This document shows, piece by piece, positions 53,258-62,932 of a stretch of 64,000 bases of DNA. The stretch is from Macroventuria anomochaeta (Eukaryota > Ascomycota > Dothideomycetes > Pleosporales > Didymellaceae): contig NW_022985395.1 in NCBI RefSeq assembly GCF_010093625.1, forward strand, positions 357,917 to 421,916, given 5' to 3'. The translations under genes were made by a program, and so were the position numbers. Under the pieces are notes generated by a model. The model was not told the DNA's origin, did not search any database, and saw only the letters and a program-made list of their open reading frames with translations. The first letter of the stretch is position 1, and the number at the start of each line of letters is the position of its first letter.

Positions 53258-53306
53258 CCGTGTCCGTGCACTCAACGATTTTCGTCACTCAACGATTGCC
53301 GAGCCC
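53258..53306 (+). repeat. Left terminal inverted repeat with internal direct repeat
   Basis: The 49-bp repeat contains two direct copies of ACTCAACGATT separated by 6 bp (TTCGTC). Such paired sub-repeats are plausible transposase-binding sites. The outermost bases are CCGTGTCC. Confidence 0.95.
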
Positions 53307-53409
53307 CCCATCAACCCAACAAAAGATGGGGCTGTAGAGCCACACACAATGGCTATTATCACAAGATTTTGTAGTGGAGTAGTATAGTGATGCTTGCACT
53401 CAATTTGGC

Positions 53410-55296
53410 CTATCTATATTTACTTGGAAGTCTGATGTTGCGGCCTCGTGATGTGGTGAGCAATGGAGGGCTTAGGGGAGCCCAGGTGTCGTCAACACTA
53501 CCCACAGCATCACTAACACGTTTTTGACACTTGCGCTTCTGTGTGGTTGCTTGTGAGGCCTTACGCTTACCCTTCTGAGACAATTGTATAGCTTCGGCAG
53601 TGTTGTGAGCTTGTTGTTGACGCTCTTTCTCAGCTGCCTTTTCTGCCTTCTCAGCCTTCTCCTTCTCCCGCACTGCCTTGGCTGCCTCTCGGACCTCACG
53701 CTTCTCCTGAGCAAGTTTCTCCTTGTATAGCTTATTGGCTTGCTTTAGCTTATCTATCTCACTTTTTTGGAGTTGTTGCTGCAGCTTCTCACGCTCACTG
53801 ACTGCTCGATGATGGCGTGCCTCCTGAATCCTTCTTGGTGACCAGAAAACAGCTCCACCATGGTACTCCTGACGTCGCTGAAGGCAGAGAGGCTTGCTAG
53901 GCTTCAAGTGCTTCTTCTTGTGACGGAGCGCCTCTTGCAGCCCCTGATTTTCGTGTGTGAGAAGGTCAACTTGGGATGAAAGATCATCGATTGCCTTGCT
54001 AAGCCTTAGTACATCCTTGCTCCTCTGATCTCTGACATTTTCCTTGAAAAGCCGCCTTATTTTCCTTATATTGGAAGCGCTGAGTACTGAGGCTGAGCTT
54101 TCTCTTGACTCCCGTTGATCTGGGTTGGTGTTGTTGAACCTATCGAGTATAACAGAGGCATCAGGGGGCCATATACCAGTGGCTTTGAAGGAGCTGAGTA
54201 TAGTGGTTTCCTTGAACGAGCTCTGCCATGCCTTCCAGAATAAGGGGAAGAAATCTCCCTTCTTGATTGGCGATAGCCCCTGGCTTCTCTCAAGGAAAGC
54301 TGTGAGCTCATTGGAGTAGGCCTGTGAAAGAGGCTTGAACAAGCACACATCCAACGGCTGCAATGTATGGGTTGAATGAGGAGGAAATACAGCCAAGAGT
54401 ATCTTGTTTTGATCACAGTACTCAATAAACTCAGGGGTTACATGAGATCCATGGCCATCAACAATCAACAGGTGGTACTTTCTCCGAGCTGTGCCCTTGG
54501 TGTGGCGATCAAACACCTGTTTGAGCCATGCAAGGCTGATATCGTTGTTGGTCCAGCCAGAAGGTGATGAGGAGACATATACTGAATGTGCCCCTGGCTC
54601 AATTTCCTCTACCCAGCCTGATTGGATAGCGTTGTTGGCTGCCCCATATATGAGGCTTGGTGGTAACACTGATCCATCAGCACACACGCAAGCCAGGAGG
54701 GTTATCCATTCACGTGAGCCATCTTGAACTGCTGCTCTTATGCTCTTGCTCTCCCAAATTGGCCTACAGAATACTCGTTTTGAGCGGCTGGTGATGCCAA
54801 TCAAGAAGCCCTTCTCATCCATATTGTATGTGTGCTCTGGCTCAATGCTATACTCAGCAATCTTAGAGTGCAGAAGCTCAAAATACTGCTTGTATCTAAC
54901 CCCTGAATCAGCTTGGTGGCGATTGCGATCCATACCGGTTGTCCACTTGTAGATCAGTTGGTCAGCATTACGCTTCAGGAAGCGTGTTGCCCAGCTATCG
55001 CTCACACGTTTTCTGGCCAGAGTTGATGCATAATCTATCAGTTGAACCCTGCCTGGTGGTAATCCTTGCTTTGTAAGCTTATTGATATGTTGTATCAGCT
55101 GCTGCTCCTGTTGTGGGCTGAGATTTTGGCGGAGAGAGGCTGCAGTAGCCCGTGATGCTTGAACAGCTCGGTGCCTTTGGGATAGTGTTGTAGGATTGAC
55201 GTTAGACTTGATTGCAATTTTTGAGTAGTAGAACAATTCCCCAGGCTCATGCGCTTCGATTGATTTGATTGCTTTGTCAATTGGATCCATAGTCAT
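53410..55296 (-). CDS. Pogo/Fot-type DDE transposase
   Basis: The 628-aa transposase begins at the ATG at 55296 (MTMDPIDKAIKSIEAHEPGE); the frame extends beyond the element's end but the upstream ATG at 55401 is outside it. A CENP-B-type helix-turn-helix DNA-binding domain includes LSPQQEQQLIQHINKLTKQG and VSDSWATRFLKRNADQL. The catalytic triad is Asp160 in YNMDEKGF, Asp280 in LIVDGHGSH and Asp316 in THTLQPLDVCLF. The spacing between the last two is 35 residues, fitting DD35D of the Fot/pogo group. The C-terminal third is a charged coiled coil rich in KEKAEKAEKAAEKER-like repeats, ending in a basic tail. No frame break is seen, so it is likely functional. Confidence 0.95.
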   Translation of the reverse strand: MTMDPIDKAIKSIEAHEPGELFYYSKIAIKSNVNPTTLSQRHRAVQASRATAASLRQNLSPQQEQQLIQHINKLTKQGLPPGRVQLIDYASTLARKRVSDSWATRFLKRNADQLIYKWTTGMDRNRHQADSGVRYKQYFELLHSKIAEYSIEPEHTYNMDEKGFLIGITSRSKRVFCRPIWESKSIRAAVQDGSREWITLLACVCADGSVLPPSLIYGAANNAIQSGWVEEIEPGAHSVYVSSSPSGWTNNDISLAWLKQVFDRHTKGTARRKYHLLIVDGHGSHVTPEFIEYCDQNKILLAVFPPHSTHTLQPLDVCLFKPLSQAYSNELTAFLERSQGLSPIKKGDFFPLFWKAWQSSFKETTILSSFKATGIWPPDASVILDRFNNTNPDQRESRESSASVLSASNIRKIRRLFKENVRDQRSKDVLRLSKAIDDLSSQVDLLTHENQGLQEALRHKKKHLKPSKPLCLQRRQEYHGGAVFWSPRRIQEARHHRAVSEREKLQQQLQKSEIDKLKQANKLYKEKLAQEKREVREAAKAVREKEKAEKAEKAAEKERQQQAHNTAEAIQLSQKGKRKASQATTQKRKCQKRVSDAVGSVDDTWAPLSPPLLTTSRGRNIRLPSKYR

Positions 55297-55330
55297 TGAG
55301 TTGTGACGTGTTGAAGTTTGGTGGCTGTTT

Positions 55331-55379
55331 GGGCTCGGCAATCGTTGAGTGACGAAAATCGTTGAGTGCACGGACACGG
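55331..55379 (-). repeat. Right terminal inverted repeat
   Basis: This matches the left repeat at all 49 positions in inverted orientation and is followed by TA. Confidence 0.95.
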
Positions 55380-55637
55380 TATCGAAGTTGTGTCTCATCA
55401 CGGAAAACGGCTAACGTATCCAAAGAATCCCAAATATCTTTTCGATTTCCTTCAGCACTGCCCTACTATCTAGTCTCACCAAGCCCTTGCGCAGTGATGA
55501 ATCCATGCTTATCCAGCATCCCTATCACGTACTCAGTGTACAAATCAGCGTACAGACCTCATGACCGTTCCTTCTCAAATTAACCGACTCACCGTGTGCT
55601 TCAGTCTTCATTGCCTTATCCTGTAGTCTCATATTCC

Positions 55638-56694
55638 TCATCTTTGATTTGCCTCGCGACCACTGCCAATGATTTCGATATCACCGGCTCGAATTGGATG
55701 ATACAACATAGGGAACACATCGTGGTCTTCGTCGCTAGCTCCGCCCTCGCTTGGCTGGGAACCAGAATGATCATCGCCTCGAAGAGACCGGCCCCTCGCG
55801 TCTCCAGCAGGGTGATTGATGGTACCAGAATGCCAGTGAACTGGGGAGCGCACCGCATGCAATATCTCATCGAGTTGTGCAGTTATTTGCGCGAGTTCGG
55901 GGTTGTGGGCATTGGCATTCCCGACGCCGGCATTGCCTGTGGTGGCACGACGCAAATGGTCTGGTAAGGGTGTTCTTCGTAGGTTGTTCTTTGGATTCCA
56001 AGCATGTCCTCGGGCATTGTGGTCATATCCGCGATACGTTCGGCGCGTTTAGCGCTTTGGGCGTTGAGCCTCTGTCTCCCCTGGCGGCGAGTGTCATCGA
56101 CTATGTCACGAATGCGCTGTCCGGGAGCTTCGATGAGGTCGGACGCTATTTGATAATGAGGTTTGACCTGGAACGCCTGCAGTTCTTGTATAGCTGTCCT
56201 GGCGCTCCTGAGTTCCCAGTCCAACCCTTCAAGTGTTCTCCTACGGCTGTTGAGCTGAAATAGTTCTTTTCGACACAAGGGGCATGTGTTGTGCTCTCAC
56301 AGCCAGAGTTGCAGACAGGATGAGCCAACCCTATGACTGCAAGTTGAGATTTTACAGGGCGTATGGCGTTCCACATTCACCTCATCCGCTGATTTGGGCG
56401 TGCTATCATAGTCGACAAGGCAGATAGAACACCCGTGTGACTCAGGGCTTAGGCAGACACAGAGGCGGTTTTGAGTGTGGATTGGATCAGGCCGACAATG
56501 AGGAGGTGCTCGTGCGTGAGAAGGGTCTGTGAGTGAGGCATTTTGACCTGTATGAAGATAGGTTGTGTTTGATAAGTCTGAAATTCAGGATGAGGATAGT
56601 CGTGCGCAGGGGTGTAGGAGAAGATATACTTGGGACGAAGTTTATACGATCGTTGAGGGAGACGTGTCTTGATGTGCAAACTAGAGGCATCCAC
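55638..56694 (-). pseudogene. RING-finger protein pseudogene
   Basis: The N-terminal piece starts MPHSQTLLTHEHLLIVGLIQ at 56694 and stops at a TAA. The next frame carries the RING: HGCSICLVDYDSTPKSADE, then RHTPCKISTCSHRVGSSCLQ and LWL. It is then cut by a TGA at about 56300 before EHNTCPLCRKELFQLNSRRR. The TGA stands where Arg (CGA) would fit. Further on the frame changes near 55960, from EEHPYQT to DHLRRATTGNAGVGNANAHN. Ring ligands Cys-x2-Cys, Cys, Cys-x-His, Cys and Cys-x2-Cys are all present if the breaks are ignored. It would have been an E3 ubiquitin ligase-like protein. It lies 260 bp from the transposon. Confidence 0.75.
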
Positions 56695-57273
56695 GGTCGA
56701 TTCAACTTTTTGTTGGTCGGTCCTGTGAAATTATCCAGGTCTTTACCCACAAAGAGGCTGATAGGGGACGAATCTTTGAAAGTTGCGAACCATTACTGGC
56801 AATACATCCAATAACAAATATTGTACAACTGCATTTTTGCAAGCAGCTGCAACACTCAGCATGAATAACCGAAGTGCGGGTCCTCGCCAAGATGAACTCA
56901 CATTTTGTTGTTAGATTTGCAAAGCAAGGCACTTTCAAAGTCGGTACCAAGCAGCCACATGGGCATCAGCAATCAGGAAGCTGCAATCGGCTTTGGCTTC
57001 CTCTCAACTATATAAAGACTCATCAATGAAAGAAGATCAGCAACCTCGTCCTCTTACGAAATAACTTATCGCGTTGCGCAGAGCACGCTAGAGCGCAAAA
57101 TGCACAAACCTCGCATTTTCAAGTCTTTTCTCCATCCCTTATCCATCTCAACCCGTCTTACCATCTCCAACCTCACCGCCGCCAACTTCAACGTCTTCGA
57201 TCCAAAAACTTCTAAGCTCAAAGTCACCAGGATATCACAACACCGCCTAGCACCATTTTCCTTCCCTACAAAA
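56695..57273. promoter_or_regulatory. Upstream region of the phosphoesterase gene
   Basis: This lies between the RING relic (leftward) and the phosphoesterase (rightward). A TATATAAAG element at about 57009-57017 lies 257-265 bp before the phosphoesterase ATG at 57274 and could be a TATA box. Confidence 0.4.
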
Positions 57274-58272
57274 ATGGATTCACATTCCACAATGGCCGCT
57301 CCACGCTTCCAAATTATCTCTGACCTGCACCTCGAAACACCTATCCAGACACCATCGTACTCATACTTTTCGTCACCATCCAACTTTCCCCTCCCAACGA
57401 ACCACCTCTTCCTGCTCGGCGATATCGGCCTAATCACCCACTCCTCACCACTCCTTCACTTCCTGCGTTCCCTACTCTTGCGCTCCTTTTCACTTGAAAT
57501 ATTCTACGTCCTAGGGAACCACGAATGCTACCACACGACCTTCGAAAACGGGCTAGCCATGCTCCAATCCTGGGACACACTCTTAAATTCCGAGTTCGGA
57601 GCACGGTTCCACGTAATGGAGCGTCGTAGGGTGGACATCAGTGAGACCCTGACGCTGCTAGGCTGTATGCTATGGACTCACGTGCCGGAGAATCACGCCC
57701 AAATCGTCGCTCAAGGCGTGAAAGATTTCGACGACAAGACCAGGATCTGGGACCGCTCGCTCGACGACCACAACGCCGACCATGCTCGCGATCTAGCGTG
57801 GCTAAACGCGCAAGTCAAAGTCATCGAAGACTCAGAGCCGCACAGGGAAATAGTAGTGCTAACACACCATTCGCCCACCACCGACCCCCGAGCAAACAGC
57901 AAACGCTTCCTTCCCGAGAGACCGATGAACAGTGCGTTTCGCACCGATCTGAGTAAGGAGAGGTGCTGGACGAGTAAGAGTGTGAAGGTTTGGGCGTTTG
58001 GGCATACGCATTTTAGCTGTCAGTTTGTCGACTCAACCAGTGGAGAAGGGGGTAGGAGGAAGTTGGTTGTTGCGAATCAGAAGGGTTACGCGTATCTTGA
58101 GGGGATAGGGAATTGGAAGATTGAGCCGGTGGTTGTTGGGAGGGAGGATGGGGTGTGGAAGGTGGTTGTTGGCGAGAGGAAAGTTGGTGATGGGAAGGAA
58201 GATGCAGGGATTGAGAAGCCGAAGACTAGCGTGAGAGGGGAGGTGTTAAGAACTACATCGCAAGGGAGTTGA
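57274..58272 (+). CDS. Calcineurin-like metallophosphoesterase
   Basis: The ATG at 57274 (context aaaATGg) gives 332 aa; the frame is open to an ATG at 57100 that adds 58 Ser/Thr-rich residues. All metallophosphoesterase motifs are present: ISDLHLE (Asp17, His19), LFLLGDIGL (Asp50), FYVLGNHECYH (Asn82, His83), VVLTHHSPTTDP and WAFGHTHFSCQF. It would bind two metal ions and hydrolyse phosphoesters; the substrate is unknown. The C-terminal 60 residues are Gly/Lys/Val-rich and probably disordered. There is no intron. Confidence 0.9.
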   Translation: MDSHSTMAAPRFQIISDLHLETPIQTPSYSYFSSPSNFPLPTNHLFLLGDIGLITHSSPLLHFLRSLLLRSFSLEIFYVLGNHECYHTTFENGLAMLQSWDTLLNSEFGARFHVMERRRVDISETLTLLGCMLWTHVPENHAQIVAQGVKDFDDKTRIWDRSLDDHNADHARDLAWLNAQVKVIEDSEPHREIVVLTHHSPTTDPRANSKRFLPERPMNSAFRTDLSKERCWTSKSVKVWAFGHTHFSCQFVDSTSGEGGRRKLVVANQKGYAYLEGIGNWKIEPVVVGREDGVWKVVVGERKVGDGKEDAGIEKPKTSVRGEVLRTTSQGS

Positions 58273-59150
58273 GTTCAAGTAACAGTGGAAGAAACAAAGT
58301 CGACAGACATACACTTTGCGTATGAGTCTCGACAAAGTCAGCTACAGACCAGTTTTGAAGGGACATGGATAAGTACGTAAGACCCTGTTAGACGCATTAG
58401 CTGAACCAAGAACAAATGAGCCGGCAAAAGGTGAACATAAAGTTTCCATTGCTCGCGTATACGTACACACCGTCCTCCACACATATGCATCCACAGCGCC
58501 AGCTACGGCCCAAACATGTATTCATACCATCCCAGCCTTACTGTACGCCGCCATTCCCAACCATATTGCTTAGACTGGCAACAGGGCTCGCGGGAGAAAG
58601 GCTGATGCAAGACCGCCAACCATCTTTGAGAATACACCACCGAAGAAAAAGTGCAAAAGCAAGTAGAGATATCACACACCGATAACGCCAAGCCAGACCA
58701 CCTGGCTGCACCAGTCGTGCGTGAACGAAAAGCCAAAGAGAAGGGCCGTTTAGATGCGCCACAACACCAAGAAATGAATCAAGTCCACCATGTATGTACG
58801 TGTGCTGAAGGAGAGGACCGCCGAACATTCGACCAGATCGTGGCCGCGTTTTGGGTGACGCTTTTCTGTCGTCAACCCAATGAGAAGCCTTTTGGTAACC
58901 GGGAATGTTGCGTTCCCTGTTGTGCTGATGCCAGCATGACGTACGCCAAGCGCCAGACCATGTATTGGCGCTACACCGATGAAGGAGAGGAAGGATAAGG
59001 TGCGTTGAATTACAAGTTGGTATGATGGGGTGATGCAGATCGGAAAAGTGAATCAAACCTCGGAGGAGTTGTAGGTATGACCGCTGGGGATGAGCCAGAG
59101 TTCTACCTAGCCGCTTCCGAGATCATGTTTACCTGGATGACAGTAAGCAA
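58273..59150. other. Convergent intergenic region
   Basis: This lies between the ends of the phosphoesterase gene and atf1, which converge. Frames at 58538-59056 (minus) and 58651-58998 (plus) have no domain. Nothing else is seen. Confidence 0.4.
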
Positions 59151-61115
59151 CTATCCTCGAGATATGGGATGATAACGTGCGTTCTGTTGATCATCCGCAC
59201 CTGGTTGGTATGCATACCGGTTCATCATCTGACCCTGCATCGGCATCCCCATGTGGTGGACGCCATTGTGTTGTAGCTGGGCGATGCCGTAAGGGTTCTG
59301 GTGGCTGACATCGCTGCCAAGGAAGTTGTTCATGGCGTTGCCGTGAAGACCTTGAGCTTGCGAGACTGGGCAGTCCTTGTGGGCAAGCAGGAGGGTCTTG
59401 AGGTTCACTATTTCCTCACGAAGCTGAGTGACTGTAGCAGAGAGGGCATCATTCTCTGTACTGAACAGCTCGACCTTGGCCTGCAGGTTGGCAAGCCACT
59501 GCTTCTTTCTTTGACGACACTTGAGGGCAGCAACCCTGTGACTGGTTAGTATCATGACGAAGGATGGAGTGGAAGATGACATACCTATTCCTCTCGAGGA
59601 AGTTCTTGCGCTTCTCCTCATCGGTCATCTTGCGACCCTTGCTGTCGAACTCTTCCTCCTTCATGTTGCCCATCTCGTCGTCGGACTCATCCTCGTCGTC
59701 CATGGACGCAGCAGCACCTTTCTTGCGGCCACCCTTGGGAGCATCGTCGGCTTTGCGCTTGGTACCGGCGGCTTGCTTGCCGTTAGCAGCACCCTTCTTG
59801 CCTCGTGTGCGAGTGCCCTTGTTCTGCTCACTTTGACCAGACTCCGAGAAGTCACCAGTATCAGCAGAAGCCATGCTGTTGATAGAGCCCTTGGTGTTGC
59901 GACGGTTGTGGTCAGCACCGACAGGTTGTACAGGCATGTGACCAGCGTTCACCGACTGGCTGTTTGGCGCCATTGAGAACGGTGGCTGGTTGTTCCTAGC
60001 ACCGCCGCCGTTTTGACTTGCGAATGAGAGTAGGTCATTAGCGGCGCTGCTGACATCATGATTAGCGTATGGATCATTTTGAGACCTCTGCTGTTGTTGC
60101 TGGGCTTGTTGATAGTTATTTTGGCGATCCATTCCTGCGGTTGCCGTATCAGGTTGTGAGGTGGGTGCTGCCGTAGTCTTGTTTTGGTTAGCCTGGGCGG
60201 CCGCGCGCAGAGCAGCCTGCTGGAAGTCACCAGTTCCAGGGGTAACACCAGCACTTTGAAGGTTGAAGATGGCCTGGGTGTTAGGGCTGGGGGCGGGAAA
60301 CATAGACCCACCGCCGCCAGGTGTAAGACCAGTGCGCAGAGAAGACTCGTTGGGGGTAGGAAATCCTCTAAACGATTCGCTGAAGTAGTCGGTCTGACCT
60401 GTGGGGCCACTGAGCATAGCAGGGCTCAAAGGACCAGCGCGCAGCGACTGCCAGCCAGGCGTGATACCAGGCAATGGAGACGGTGACGTAATGTTTGCGA
60501 CGGGCGGCAGAATGGTACGGCCGCCAGGTGTTTCTACAGAGCCGTTGCCGCCGAAGGACTGCTCGAAAACGTTGGGCTCCAGTGAGAAGGGGTTGTGTAC
60601 AGTGTTGAAGTAGTCGGGTGTGTCACTTGTTGTTGTTGTTGGCTTAGGGGGAGGTGCCAGCGGTGCTGCATTGGTCGTCGCAGGCTTTACGTCTGTATTG
60701 GCTGGCTCAGCTACGGTAGCTAGTCAACGGTTAGCCAGATGCATTGTTGATGGCGGTGAGGATGCGCGACGAGAAGATCGTCGGTCGCGTCGAGCAGGAC
60801 GAGACTTACGAATTTCCTTGGTATCTGTCTTGATGTCTGCAGGCTCTGGGGACGACATGGTCAGCGATGGTTGCCCATAGCGATGATGCTTAGAGATGAC
60901 GTGATGCGCGCGCAAACTGCGAATACAGGCAGGTACACTGCGCAATTGAAGGGTGAAGGGCATGGCGACGCGACAGGAGGGCTGGGCTGGCATTGGGGAT
61001 GGGGACACTCACCTTCGGTCTTAGTCACGATAGGAAGGGTACCTTTGCTGTCCTTGGGGGAGGACATCTTCGAGTTCTGGGGGGAGGTGCGCGCGGTTTG
61101 AGTTGCAGCAGCCAT
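59151..61115 (-). CDS. atf1: Atf1/AtfA-type bZIP transcription factor
   Basis: Exons 61115-61013, 60845-60810, 60719-59585 and 59535-59151 give 552 aa in phase. Atf1 is the ATF/CREB factor under the Hog1/Sty1 stress MAP kinase. The bZIP basic region KNFLERNRVAALKCRQRKKQ is split by the last intron after Asn-Arg. The leucine zipper follows, with heptads around VELFSTENDALSATVTQLRE and EIVNLKTLLLAHKDCP. Upstream are Ser/Pro-rich regions with Ser/Thr-Pro sites expected for MAP-kinase targets (PGITPGWQSL, FPTPNESSLRTGLTPG), a Gln-rich run and acidic stretches (DDEDESDDEMGNMKEE). Exon 2 codes for only 12 residues. A TGACGTCA palindrome lies 443 bp upstream of the ATG. Confidence 0.96.
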
Positions 61116-61557
61116 GTTCGGGGTGGTGACGTAGCAGTCGTGGACAAGGACGATCGCCCTGGTGGTACTCGGGCCCAAGTTCGCAATTCACTCTCCACAC
61201 ACAACGTGTCTCGAGAATGCACCAACGCGCCCGGGCGGTGGAATCGGTCGCAATGCACCTAAATCTTTATCGCACACGGTCAGCACACTCGGGGTCGACT
61301 TAGGCTATGCAGCTGCGCGATGCGACGCGATGGGTGCTGGTAGGGTGCGGCGAAAGTGTGGTTGCAGGGCCTTCGGGGGGCGAGGATGCGGCGCGCGACA
61401 ACAACAGCAGCGGCAGCAACAGCACAGCGACGTACCTTCAGCGAGACAGGAGAGCGTGCAAAGTGCGGGGTAAGACTCTGCGATCCGAAATATCGATATT
61501 AAGAAGCGCCGCCAGTGAGGATGCGATTGTCTAAGAGATCTCGACGAATTTCGACGG

Positions 61558-61565
61558 TGACGTCA
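61558..61565. promoter_or_regulatory. Perfect CRE palindrome TGACGTCA upstream of atf1
   Basis: The 8-bp full CRE, the binding site of ATF/CREB bZIP homodimers, lies 443 bp upstream of the atf1 start codon. Its position suggests autoregulation by the encoded factor. The site is seen directly and its function is inferred. Confidence 0.5.
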
Positions 61566-62893
61566 AGCCTCGATGAAGACGCTCCCGGCCGTCGCAGTCT
61601 GCTTTCACTGGATGCGCGATGTTCTACAAAGCCCAAGTAGTTCCCGGCAGCTTGGTTCGAACGTGATTCTGTTCACTGGGATCTCAATGAGGCTCTTCCC
61701 TAGGCGAGGACGGGGATTGTTGCTCGTGGTGACGATGACAATGGAGGCGTTCGCGATGAGGTCAGAGGGCAGGACAGCGAGCAATTTCTGGAAGTGACGC
61801 AGCTTTGTGCCAAGCTAATAACGTGATCCAGCATCTTCCGGGCTAGAACCGTCGCGTCCGCTGGCGTGGCCATTCACCGCGCTGGGACCGCTCACCGCCC
61901 CGAAAGGACCGCCGATCACTGCCCCTTTCGATTCGCCTGCTACGAGAGGCGCACTGGATCCCCAGCACAGAGCCGTGGAACCTCTTCGTTTGGTCGGCAT
62001 TCCGTTCCTGCAGGATTATCTCGTGATTTCATCCCTTGGAACAGACGTCTAGATTGCAGCAGGAAGCAGACATCCACAACTTTCACTGTGTTGTTCGAAG
62101 AAAGGAGGTATGCACTTTGGGTGAGCCGTTCCAACTGTCACGGAATCGACATCGAATGCTGGAACCGACTGCATCTCGATTCCTCTGCATCCGTGGCAGC
62201 GATGTCGATCGATAGCATTTGCACTCTGTGAGTGGCTCGACGCAATAGCGCTACCCGTTCCACCAATTGAGCCACATCCATACTCTCTAGCGTAGTTTCA
62301 ACGGTAAGCGGAGGTGGTGTTTAAAAAGGGTGCTGATTTGAAATCAGACTTTGGAAGTGCCGGTGTTGAGTTTTGAAGGGCAGAACGGTGGATGGCGATA
62401 AGCGAGGGCAACGCCGCGGGGGGAAAGTTCACGCCTGAGGCAGAAACATGCAATCTGTTATGGCTCTCATTCGGTTGCAAATGCTTTCCGTGAGAACAAT
62501 AGATAGCACGTTTCGCAAGCAGTTAAAACTGCAATTCGAGGAAGACCAGTAGTGCAAAGTACCAAACACCTATCAATTTGACAAGAGTCTTTATTTGCAA
62601 CACAGAAAGATGGTGTTAATTCTGGTCTTATTCACGTCTGTACCTAGACACTCAATCTCCAAAAGCAAGCTGCAGGTCATTTCTTGTCGAATTTACATCA
62701 ATCAGGAGCATGTCCTCCTTACGAAGAAGCTAGTTCTTAGTCTTGGAACAAACATCGGAGGTCTTCCGTGTTCACAATTGCCCATAGTAACGCCATACAA
62801 AACAGTGAATTGCTTCACCCCACATGATTAAAATTAAATAAGACTTAAAACTATTGTGATACTTCCTTTTCTCTATATACTGTAATGGGCTAG

Positions 62894-62917
62894 ACCCATG
62901 TGGACCCACCTATGGGT
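62894..62917. repeat. Short inverted repeat ACCCAT/ATGGGT
   Basis: A 6-bp inverted repeat with a 12-base spacer lies just before the sequence TGTTACGATC that recurs at 63913. It could mark the edge of an element. Confidence 0.35.
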
Positions 62918-62932
62918 GTGGGTGTTACGATC

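Larger units (their letters stand above)
53258..55379 (-). mobile_element. Complete pogo/Fot-type Tc1-mariner transposon
   Basis: The element is 2122 bp. It is bounded by perfect 49-bp terminal inverted repeats (53258-53306 and 55331-55379, identical over all positions when inverted) and flanked by TA on both sides (53256-53257 and 55380-55381), the Tc1/mariner target duplication. It holds one transposase gene on the minus strand with an intact frame. Perfect repeats and an intact frame suggest recent activity. No other copy is present in this window. Confidence 0.97.
61116..62932. promoter_or_regulatory. Long upstream region of atf1
   Basis: About 1.8 kb without a supported gene. A minus frame at 61815-62000 and several plus frames are unsupported. 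A CRE palindrome is annotated separately. A CAACAACAGCAGCGGCAGC-like trinucleotide stretch lies near 61400-61430. From about 62820 the sequence becomes AT-richer and merges into the repeat region. Confidence 0.4.

Noticed and set aside
62229..62285. A tRNA-like stretch on the minus strand with an A-box-like TGGCTCAATTGG
   Set aside because: No D-stem partner, no anticodon arm and no B-box could be matched downstream, so a tRNA is not supported.
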